From Ligula intestinalis (lineage: Eukaryota; Platyhelminthes; Cestoda; Diphyllobothriidea; Diphyllobothriidae): 64,000 nt of DNA. Below the pieces are notes generated by a model, which was not told the origin of the DNA, did not search any database, and worked only from the letters and a program-made list of their open reading frames with translations. Shown one piece after another: positions 35,901 to 47,900 of the stretch. The stretch's first letter is position 1. Each line of letters opens with the position of its first letter. The stretch spans positions 67,521,695 to 67,585,694 of the forward strand of contig JAYGXS010000003.1 of NCBI GenBank assembly GCA_036362985.1, given 5' to 3'. A program made the position numbers and the translations under genes.

Positions 35901-38900
35901 ACATTCATATTTCACACTGGATCAGTGATTTCTCTCATAGCCATTACCTGAGTTTGCAGATTTCTGTGAAAATTAAATATTTTTATGCTAGTAAACAGTA
36001 ATTTGTCAACCAACCTATGTCTTCTTTTTACTTATGGTTCCTAATTTACTGCTATGGTAGTTAAGGGGCACGCCGCGTCCGCTGACTTTGCGTAACATGA
36101 CATTTATTGCCTGTACCACGACATTTCATGAGATAGGCAAGCTACTGCATATGTCGTGTAGCAATTTCAAATCGATGGCTATAAATAAGTCTGTAGCGCG
36201 CGATTAAACTTGACGATAGTCAAAATAAAAGCCAAATGTCTAAGTAGGTAAAAGATTGCTGTAATCGCATCGAGAACCATAACATTGGAAGGCTTCGTCG
36301 GCATATTTTTTTCATTTTTAAAGTTTTAAAACTGGGTTCAACACGCTACCGACAAGTCAGCTCAGATCAGAACGGCTAATCTGCTAGAGCGCGAATAAGA
36401 GGTAGAAATAAAAGATGCTAGCGAACAATTTCCCTCAGTTGAGATGGTCAACCAATGAAGCGGACAAGAAAGTTTCCAGAAGCAGACAAAAAGATTCACT
36501 GCGCGAATGGGTGGCGCCGCTTGCCTATTTCTGAATTATCTACCGATAAGTCGGCTCAGATCAGAACGGCTAATCTGTTATAGTACGAATAAAAGGTAGA
36601 AATAAAAGATGGTATCGAGCAATTTCCCCTCAGTTGAAACGGCTTAGGCGCAAGTAGACGGTACAGCAAATATCAGTAAGTTCCATATCGGGATAAAGAC
36701 AATAATTTGGTTTAGGAAACAGGCCTACCTTCCGAAGCAGGGCATGCGATTTTCGCGCGGTCTGCTCTTCGTGGTCATGCGAGGCCGAGGAAGTGAGATG
36801 GACAAGTAACTGGGGAAACAACGGAAGAAACTTGCTCGGACGCACATTCATGAGATGTCCTTCAAATTCCGTCAACCAGCGAACAGAGAGGACGACTGTG
36901 GTCTCCTCTAAACCCGTGAATCCACGTTGAATCGATTGGTCAAATGAACTCAACCAGAGAGACACGAGCCTGTAGACCTACATAAAGGAAAAGAAGGCAA
37001 TATTTTTGGTTGCTGTGGAATCAGACATATGAGTGGCCGTAAAATTTGCCGAAACGACGCTGGTCAATGGATGGTAACAAATATGGCTCGGTAATAGGAA
37101 ACAGTTGCTCCTGACACAATAATCAACCATGGGAAAAATAAGAGTTACTAAAAAGTATAAAGTAACAACATTAAAAGCAACCACAGACTCACCTTCAGAT
37201 TGTATCTATCACTAAGCGCCATGCACCGACCGTAGGAGAGGAGAGCGGTAGAGAAGTACGAGTGCATACACGTGAAGAGATTATCAAGTTCCACGGCTTC
37301 GAGCGTCGACTGGCGTTGAAGATTCCGTAAATACCGGCTAAAGAACAAAGGGAGCAGCAGCAAGAGCATTAGTTTGGCGAACATGCACTGCACAGTATAG
37401 AGGTAAGAAAACGGCCAGGTGAAGAACACAAACCTCTTTTTGTCAAACTCAGACAGGTAAGTAGTTTCTGTGTCGGCAGACGTCAGCAGTTCACGACGAG
37501 CCGCAAACTCCGGCGATTTGAGGTACACAGTCAGAGATTTAAACTGGGCGTCCGCAAAGTCCGCCAGCGTGGCTAAGGCATCAGCAGAGCTGTAAAGCGC
37601 CGTAGGACTGTCCGAGAGGGCTGACCAGCTATCAGCTAGCTCAACAGCCTGCATTAGGAGAAAAAACAACGTAGAATTAAAAATGACATTGAAAGAGAGT
37701 GAAGGCTACTAGGTATCATGAGCTTAAAACACACGGAAAAAAGAAGAAATGTAGTTACTGGTTTGAGGTACTGGGTGATAAGATCGGCCCAACTCTTTGT
37801 ACGTGAATCTGCCAACCAATGACAGACTGAGACTGAAGTGGATAAAAAGGTTTCCAGGAGCAGACAAAGGGATTCACTGCGCGAATGGGCCATGTCACCC
37901 GTCGCTTTCTGAATTATCTAAAACAAAAAAATGCAACTGTAATAGAACTAAGAGCAGGAGTACCGAAGGAAACAAAGTCTATCGAGAAGAGTGTTTTAAC
38001 AGACTTTGCAGAACAGCACAGCTCAGCGAAAAGAACTGAACGTGAGACGATAATTTTGAAATACCTTGAAAATTAATATTATGAAAAAGGACACTAAATT
38101 AAAAAAAAATTCACTCTAAGGTAGAGCATCCCAAGCTTGAGAAAGAGGATAGCAAGGGTATGGCAGAGCTGCTAAAAAGGAAATACCGTACACATAGAAA
38201 AAACGTCTGAGGGGACGAGGGCAGTCCCGATTCTCGTAATATTCTTAAGAAGAAATTTTTCATGGGGACAGGTTTATTTGATATCTGACGTTTCGGATAG
38301 TTGTTGCTTCTACCCGCCTTCCGAGAGAGTGAAAAAATAGTCGCTGAAGTGACTAACATGACTCGAGGTTAGGCAGCACGATAATCCGTTTCACAACTCT
38401 ACATCATGCCGGTTTGCAAGTGATTATCAATCTTTCGCAAAGTTCGGCGTTTTGCATGACTTTCTGTCCGTACTGTACGCTTAGTCTTGTACCATACGAG
38501 GTCGGCTACCGGTCTAACTAAGCCACTTAATCTGAACCTCAAACTGCCTCGTAGTTTACCGAAGACAAAGGTATCACCGCAACCCTGCCTGCATTAATTA
38601 GAGACAACAAACGATCCCAATAAGTCTGATAGTCTACTTTGTCAGAGCTAACGGTATTATGAAAAACTAATCCTCACCCATTTTCCCAGATCCCAAAAAT
38701 AACTATGATGCCATGCGCCCGACCACCCGCAAGGCTAAGGATCAGCAGGGACCAAACAAACAGCATCACAGACAAAGGAGACCCGTTACCATAGACGGAA
38801 TAATCAGCTATGATCTGCAGCATACCATACCAATACTGCGATGCAAGGTATGCTGGCGAAACGAGCAGACGCCTTAGCACACGGTTGCATGAGCATCAAC

Positions 38901-41900
38901 AGGCGATCAACCGCAAGGATAAACAGTCTTTGGTATATGACCACGCACAGCAGAAGAATCACGCTTTCGCCTTTGACTAAGTAAAGGTAATAGTCTGAGC
39001 CAATGACAAGGTGGCTACATTGCTGCTGGAAAATTAGTTTTCGACTGGCAAACATAACAGGGTCATAGACCTTCATCCCGCGTACCGGGCATTACGCACA
39101 CAGTTCGAACAAGGCCAGCAGGAAGGCAAAGCAAATCCAAGCGTGGACTACAACCAGGGTCAGAAAAAAATAGGATAGGAGGCGGCCAGGAACCCCGCGA
39201 CCAGCGTGGAACACTATGTCACCGCCGCGCCCACGAGAGTGAAATCAACTCACAGGGGCGGTAAAAACTGATTAGTCCGTCGGCCGACGAGGGGTAGGCC
39301 AGTGAGTACGCCGAATTACGAAAGCCGCAAAGGGGCCAAAGGTCACACGAGCCCACCAGCGAACAGGCAGGTCAAAGTTCGTGCGTCGAGCACAGATAAA
39401 ATACGAGGCAGCAAGGCTGAAACAGTCCCGGCAAATAGGAACAATCACCAAATTATTCTGGCGATGGAACCGAGCAAGTGTCCGAGAAGTCCGTTTTTAT
39501 ATAATTCGGTGCATGTCCTCGTACCGTATTTTTCAGCCTCCTTAAAGTATGATGAAGAAGACACGAGAGAACGCCCAACAATTAAAACAGCTGGTAAAGA
39601 GGCTGCTAACAGACCAAAGACAGATCAACTATGCGTGAACAGTAGACGAAAACCTTAATCGAAGGGTTGGCCTTACGTTTGAGAGATGAGAAATCACCGT
39701 AGAGAGCTGGGTGTTAGCAAAGGCAACCTCTCCACGCGCGCGATCGAGCTTGGCGCAGACACGGCTCCGCAGCAGAGTGTGCCTGATGTCAAGCGGTGAA
39801 AGAGGGTCCGCAGTTGAGAGTGCTACCGTTGACGGACAAGAGTTCAGTAGCTGACTGGCGTAGAGCAGGTGACAGCTGCGTTCCGTGTCTACCACAGCCT
39901 CCACCAGAGACAGACGAGAAAGCTGACTGAGAGTCCACTGCGAGCTAGCCGAACGCGGATGGTTACCCACTAGGAGTAAGTGTCCCAGGCGGAGGGAGGC
40001 CTCCAGTAGGGAGAGACAGCTTCTAGTGCGACGCAGGTCACCGCCGGCGTCACTTGCGACCGTGGCGGCGGTCGAATTAACTGCCTCAAGCAAGATGAGG
40101 CCGCCGGCGGCAAGAGGAGAAGCCGGGACGCTGTTGAGAGTTTGGGCTGTGGTGCGCCAGGCAGATAGGAGGTTGAGCTGTGCGCCGAACAAGTTGAAGT
40201 CGCAGGCGGAAGCATCCGACATCTGGCCGGTTGATGAGAAGTGATGAACCAGCGAGTCTCTTAAATTGAACCAAAGAGGTCGTTAGTCGGTTAATACGAC
40301 ACGAGTGACTCAGATAATTGGTACTGTATAAGTGGGAAACTAATAAACACTCAAGGAGCAACTAACAGAGCAAGTATATCATGAAGGAAGTCGTTCGTTC
40401 GGACGGACTGACTGACAAAACAGCGTTGCAGATCAGAAGGCAGATGTGAGGGACGAAGCGAAGCGATTTACCAATCAACTGACGCACCAGGAGTACTTCA
40501 GTATCAGTTTATTGAGGGAAAGATAGGCGAATGCCTTTGAACTCCCTGTTGGTAACAGGATGATATGAAATAAGTTGATACAAAGAAAAATTTAAACTTT
40601 ACGACAGTTGCATGTTCCGGAAAGACAGTCTTCACAAAAATATAACAGAAAAATACAGAAAAATATATGGCTACTCGCAAATCGCGAGTAGTATAATTTG
40701 ATGCAGTGAATGTGATAAGCAATGTCATTCATTTGTAAGTGATTCATTGGAATCTGATGAAGGAGTTTTCACCTTCGTTGCGTTTGCACTTGATACATGT
40801 CCAGTCTTCTCTTAAATGCATGGACACTAGTGGAGAGGACAACCTCTTCTGGAAGAGCGTTCCACGCTGAAACTATTCTGTTGGTAAAGAAAAATTTTCT
40901 TCCGTCGATCCTTGCTTTGCCCGGGCGTAGTTTAAGGGAATGCCCGCGCAAAGTTGGCGTGTTAGCCTGGGCAAAGAAATCATCAGGAACGAAACAACAA
41001 TGCAGCTTATTCATAATACGGAACGTTAATATGAGGTCCCCCCGGAGTTGTCTGTAGGTAAGGGGAAATAGGTCGAGGATTGACAGTCTGCTTTCATAGG
41101 GCAATGTTCCTAGACCTTTGACCATCTTTGTCGCTCGCCTCTGGACCTTCTCTAATACAGTACAGTCTTTGACAGTCCAAGGTCTCCATGCCTGTATAGC
41201 GAACTCCAGGTGCGGCCGAATGAAGCTTCCAAAGATTTTGGAAAAGCTATCTTTTTCAAACCCCATAAAGGCTCGTCTAATCAGTTGTAACATAGATCTG
41301 GCCGACTTCGCCGCCTTCGTACAGTTCAGCGTTAGTTTGAGTGAAGAAGTTATCCACACACCCAAGTCCTTCTGACTCTCAACTTGTTGCAACGGAGTAC
41401 CATTTAAAGAATAGACTTTCGTGCAGGATGCTCTAAAACTGCCGATTTGAAGAAAGTTACATTTACTAACATTGAAAGGCATAAGCCAAAGCTTTGACCA
41501 GTCCTCCAATCTGTTCAAGTTGGCTTGTAGATGGTTTTCGTCTGCCGTACTTTGGACAACTTTCCATAATTTGATGTCATCAGCGAACAAGGTGACTTCA
41601 CAGTCTAGCTCCCTGACACAGTCGTTGATGAAGACGAGGAACAATATGGGACCTAAAACTGAGCCCTGTGGGACGCCACTCACCACAGGTAAACCTGAGG
41701 ACTGCTGGCGACCGACTTGGACTCTTTGTGACCGTCCTGTCAAAAAGTGTTGGATCCATAGGAGGAGGTTCCCGCGAACGCCTGCGCTGCGCAGCTTAAG
41801 CAGCAGGCGTTGATGAGGGACGGTATCGAACGCCTTTTTGTTTGATTCTTAATAAGTCCAGTCCCTGTATACTGATGCACGCATCCAGAATATGTGCAAC

Positions 41901-44900
41901 ATGTCTAGATGGGTGCTGATTGAGGAATTTAATGAAAATTCTCTTGAACAGATTCACACTGGCAAATTTGCCAAAATACGACATAAGACTTCAACGCCTT
42001 GATTAAAAAAGAGTAGTCGGCGAGCATACGTAGGCTTTCGAAAAAATAATCATCGGACCATTACATGACCAAGCCGTGACACGAACCCCCCCAACAGCCA
42101 GAGTTCGGGCATTATTCCCAGCCAACTGGGTCCTGCACGGCAAAGGTAAGCGTAGGTTGCCAACTCAGACCACTTCCATGTGCATCTACTCATTTAATTG
42201 CACCTGTAGAGCAGGTTATAGCAGTCGCAAGAGTCGGCGCTTATTCGGAGGAATACGGGAGCACCTCCCGGCATAGCTGGAAAGGTGAAATTAGGAGCAT
42301 AAACGGCGCAATTCTCGTCCATCTAGCAACAATGGAAGCGACCGCTATCAGGTTGAGGAAGTCGCAAAAGAACTTCCTGCAAGCCCCCGAGCTTGGCATG
42401 GCCAACGGTCACATAACTGCCTGGTCCGGCTTCAAAAAAACCCTCATTGCCACGTAACCAACCGCCTATTGTCAACCCCTGACCCCTCCCCTATTCCCAT
42501 GACTAATGTACATGTCGAAGATCACGAGTTGAACAGGATTTATTGACGTCATAAATTTCGTGACCTCTAATTCATCTGCAAACGGCCATTGCCTGTTAAT
42601 ATAGTAAATTAACTGTCCACTTAGAAGGGTTGAGCTTCATATGTAAATGGGATGGAAAACCTAAGTCAAAAATAAATTTGATGCATAGTGAGGGGTATAG
42701 GAGGAGGCAGGTAATTATCACATGTAATTGCGGATGCAAATACATCGGGCGCACGCAAAGGCAGTTGGCAACACGGTCAGCTGAACACATGCCGAAGTGC
42801 TCGCTCAGGTCCGAAAATAAAATACCTAAGAGTTCAATCACAAAGCACTTAGTGGATACGGGCTATACAATTGACCAAAAGACCGCGCTTAAGGTCGTAC
42901 TTCGGGCGGCGACCGGACATCTCCTACGGTGTGCCGAGGCCGCTGCAATACGCAGAGGAAAAACAGAACTCTGTAAGCAGCTGGATCATGTGATCAACCT
43001 CGCCTTGCCCTCGTAGCGATCGATAACCTCAATCCCTCTCATGCCTTCTCCCTCCCCCCTCCTCCCGTTATGACCGACAGCTGCCCTGTGCTTTGAACCC
43101 CCCCCCCTCCACCTTTAATTACATTTGACAGGCTTTCACTGTAACCTGAACTGCCTTGCTGTGATAATTACCTCCCTCTCCTCTACCCCTCACTATGTAC
43201 TCACATTTTTGACTAAGGTTTCCCATCCTTTTTCCCTATTAAGCTTCACCCTTCTAATTGGACAGTTAATTTACTATATTAACAGACAATGGCCGTTTGC
43301 AGATCAATTAGAGGTCGCGAAATGGATGACGTCAATAAATTCTGCTCACCTCGTGATCTTTGCCTTGTTCAAATTTCTTCCGGAAAAACAAATTTTCAAT
43401 TTAATTTACATGTAATGATGAACCTAACTGCTCGTATGTTCACCCTTCACCCCTTCTCATCTATAAATGTAATGACCCGAGAAAAATTTATTGAAAGCCT
43501 AAGCATAATCGCCGACTACTCCTCTGAATTATCTGATGAGAATTTCGCAGCCTTGATGAAAACTGTAGTTTTCGGCTTCTACTTTTTGCGAGAATAGGCT
43601 AAATTGAATCTACAAATAATAAATTCATAAGCTGGCAACATAGCAAAGCGATAGGTGAAAGTTGACGCTTTTTGCTCATCGTAATAGTTGACCTTGCATA
43701 TTCGGCTAACGTCTTCACGGAACAGTTTTTGCCTCACCATATACTCTCCAATGAGCACAGCACAACGGAGTCACGGCACTTCATTTGAGACTAACCGGTG
43801 AAAATAATGTTCAGTGTGAACTTAAAGTAGAGTAAAAAGAATAGTTTAGTCGCTGTTCCAAGTTTGAGAGTAATAGTCGGCACGCAATCAAGGAACAATC
43901 AAACTTACCTCTCAGCATCTACAAGGTTCGAAACCTGGTCCCAATCTCCACGAGCCACCGAAATTCGGAGAAGGAAAAGCAGGTGATCAAAGACGGGTTC
44001 CTTGGCCACTGCGATGCCGGTAGAATTGTCATCAGTGAAAGGGAAGGGGAGCAAGTGGAATTTCGAAAAGCTGCCATTGGGGCGAGACTGGCTCCCCGTG
44101 GTGGTGGTGGTCACTTCCGGCAGTTGCCACTGGCCAAGACGCCAGGCAACGTTGGACCTGGCCTGCAGCAAAGCCTGTGAAACTTCTGGGGAAAGAAGAT
44201 CTGTAGGGAGGACACGAAAAAACAAAAGCGAATTTCAAGGGCACAGTTAGAGGAGTAAAGTCCAGGGATGCTGCCTTTTTTCCGTATCCCAACTTTCAAG
44301 CAAACCCTCGGTCTAACCACAAACCTATCACTATCAACCAATCTCATGAAACGCGAGACGGGCAACTTAAAGGCTACGAATAGATTTATTTGAGAAACTC
44401 AGATGTTTCACTGCTTTTAAGAGGTGTGAACCCACAAATGTGTGCAATTTGATACCCTAAAACACAGTAAAAACGCCCACTCGCAATCCTCGAGTTAAAC
44501 GTCTTAACATTTTCCTGCCCTGAGCGAATCCAGTTATTTCAGAAGCTTTAATTGGCGAATATACGCTTGTTTTCGATAAATTTTCGTCAGGCCTTTAAAT
44601 TTATACGAGAATTTATCGGAAACAAACGTATGATCGCAAGTTCAAATTCTGAAATTTTCAATGGGAATTTTCGCAAATTTAAGAGAATCCAGTTATGTCT
44701 TATTGCCGATTGGTCACCCACAAAAAGCGGACATCTACATTAAAAAGAAGACCCAAGCACCCAATACGTCGGTAAATGCTTTATAGGAATATATCAATTG
44801 TGTACTATTGATAAACACACAGAACATAATGTATTATTTGGAGAAGTTAACCATAACGACTGAAAATGGTGAAGTACTTACCACTATTGAAAGACGGTCT

Positions 44901-47900
44901 GAAACTCATCGTACTTCAACACCAGAAATAATTAAAAATAAATTGGATGGGAGAAAATTTCTTTGAATATACACAAACTAGAACGTTTCAGATTGCTCCT
45001 ACACTATCAAAATTTATTATTCCCTGAGAGAACTTTCAATAGGTGACCTTAGCAAAAACCGATTTCTGAATTTCCTACCGGTGAAAGCCAGCAAAAACCT
45101 GGTTGCCTTGGTCAAGATCATATCAATGGGAACAGCCAATCCTTGTAAAACGGTATTAGAAGGTATACTTAACCTGCAGACTTTTAAATAGGGGTCACAA
45201 TTGGTATTGCACTTATTCTTGGGAATATTTAAATGCAAACTGTACTAAACTAAACTGTACTAAACAACTATTCCACTTGCGATTATTTATTAAGTCGTTT
45301 CTTTGCATGGACAGGCTGTTTATAATCTAAAACCTAAGGAAATTTAGTTACAAGAATGTTTGAAAAATTCAGAACTCTATGAAGACACTAGTAAACAGCA
45401 TCAACAAGGACCTAACAAGTCTTCGGATTTTAAAAGCACTAACACAGATGAACTGGCAAAATATAAAACCAAAGGATGCAGCACTCGCAAGATTCTATGG
45501 CCTGCCCAAGGTCCACAAACCAGGAACCCCCCTGCGACCAATCGTTTCCTTCAGAGGCACCCCAACGTTTGGCCTGGCCAAATGGTTGTTACAACGTCTC
45601 AAATTTCTAACAGAGGGCTCTGCAACAACTATCAAGTCATCGGAAAAATTCATACAAAAGCTGCAGGGTATTCGACTGACACAGGACGAAGTGATGGTAT
45701 CCTTCGATTTGACCTCACTTTTCACCACGATACCGCAAAATCTTGCAGTGGAAACAATTCAAACCCTGTTAGAAGAACAGTGCAACGAGGCGGATACAAA
45801 GCTAAAAATAAGTCATCTTATTGGACTCCTGAAACACTGCTTAAGCACTTTTTTCACCTTCAATGGAACCGTGTACGAGCAAGTAAAAGGTACGCCAATG
45901 GGGTCGCCCTTGTCTGGCCTGATTGCCGAGGCAGTACTACAACGACTAGAGGCACTGGCTTTTGAACCCTATCGACCACAATTGTGGATTCGGTATGTTG
46001 ATGACACGTTTGTCATCATTCGTCGAGACAGGATTGGGGATTTTACAGAGAATCTGAACTCAATCTTTCCCGACATCCAGTTCACGATGGAGGAAGAAAC
46101 AAACTGCCAGTTGCCGTTCCTCGACGTGCTGGTGTGCAGAAGAGACGATGTGGAACTCAAAACAACAGTTTATAGAAAGGCGATGAATACCTCGCGTATT
46201 CTGAGTTACTTCAGCAACCAGCCCATCACGCACAAACGCAGCTGCGTACGGACGCTATATCGCCGCGCAGAAACCCACTGCAGCAAACCAGCCGACAGAA
46301 AGGCCGAGGTCAAGTATCTGCGGAAACTCTTCAAAATGAATGGGTATCCTGGCAGCTTCATCGAAAAATGCAGGCGAGGAGCAAAAAGAAGAAAACCAAC
46401 GGGGCAACCAGAACCCAAACGCTGGCGAGCAATACCCTATATTGCTGGTGTATCCGAAGAATTCGCTCGACTGGTCAGCGAATTTGGGATTGGCGTCGCT
46501 GACCGACCGGAAGCGACTCATGCAGCCTAAGGACCCATTACCCGTAAACCAGAAATCGGGTGTTATTTACCGAATCGACTGTCTTTGCGGTCATGCCAAT
46601 TATGTTGGCGAAACCAGCAGACAGGTGGCCACGAGACTGCACGAGCACGAACGCGCCGTGGAAAGGAATGACAAACTACCCTTGGTCGCCGCTCACGCAT
46701 CCTCGCCAGGGCACGACTTTGACTTCGAACACGTGCGAATACTGGGCCCGTCGAACGACCGAGTCTCACGCCTACTGCAAGAAGCATGGCATTCGCACGC
46801 GGACTCAATTAATAGGCATATCGATCTCCCAGATGCCTATATCGCGTTGCGCGAGCACTGGCAAGGCTCAAGGTCACTCGCGACGGAGCGAGCCATGGGA
46901 ACTCAAGGTCAATCCCAGCAGAGCTAATTTAATCACGCAGTGAATTGTACGTTTTCATTCCTTGAATATGGTCTCGAGTGAGAGTCCGAAACGTCGGGCA
47001 AATAAAATATTGGTCCCAGAGAACGCTCTTCCGCCTTCTATTCAATTTCAGAACTTTCCACTTTTCTAAAAAGTTGGCATTTTGGACAAAGTAACAGTAC
47101 TCTAAGCTTAATTCTTCTAAAGTTATGTATTAGTATTTCAATCGCTTGCTGCATATTTAATGGTGCTAGTTTGCGAGTAATTACCAATTCTTCTGAAATT
47201 TCGACAGGCTTCCTGGGATTTATAACATACTGTAGATTCAATCAATAAATAGAAGACCGAGCGAACCTGGAATTCCCTGTGAGTAGCTACAGAACGCATT
47301 ATTAGCTCCGAGTTCATGCAGTTGGATGGCCAAAGAGGCTTCAGCGGACGACGAGGAACTCCGATCTGAGGTCGAGACAAGATTGTCGTACCAGGAGAGA
47401 AGCCATGGATTATTCCCTTCAGTCTCATTTATAGAGAAGCTACAGAAGTCAGAAAAAAGGGTGATTACAAAAATAACTGTTTAAAAAGCTGGCGAAATTA
47501 GGTAAAACGATACTGGCAAGGTTTTCAGACTTATAAATCTACAAATGAAACAGCTGGCTACACACACGCATTCAGAAGAGCTCAAAATGCACCATAAGCG
47601 GTCAGAAGTAAGCAGGATAGATATAGAAGAGAAACTAACCGCATAAGGTCGCTGAGTTCGCCATCTGCGAAAGGTGCTGTAGCAAAGTTCACGTGGGCAT
47701 CTTGAATGGCAGCATAGACAGCCTTTAGGCCCGGCACGTCGCGTTGCACACGACAAAGATCAACCCACACGCGAGGAACATCGTCTCTCTCGTAGAACTC
47801 TTTTGGCCTAAAAAGAGCATAAGCACGCAACAAACATAGTGTGGAGAGGGAATTTTGTGAGTAACAAGCCTACAATGGTGGTGGTGTTTACGATAGGAGA

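Noticed and set aside
38101..38190. CAGCTCTGCCATACCCTTGC... on the minus strand as the missing ATM exon
   Set aside because: It has a good acceptor, but the phase out is 0 instead of 1 and it lacks the expected tryptophan-glutamate block.
38674..39076. Minus-strand frames with PVMFASRKLIFQQQ and VIGSDYYLYL, resembling Ty3 or BEL retrotransposon RNase H or protease-region blocks
   Set aside because: Only two short similarities in one frame, with no following conserved blocks; too weak to call an LTR element.
40752..40790. CTGATGAAGGAGTTTTCACCTTCG as a hammerhead
   Set aside because: It lacks GAAA after the stem; it is a simple hairpin at the 3' end of the LINE.
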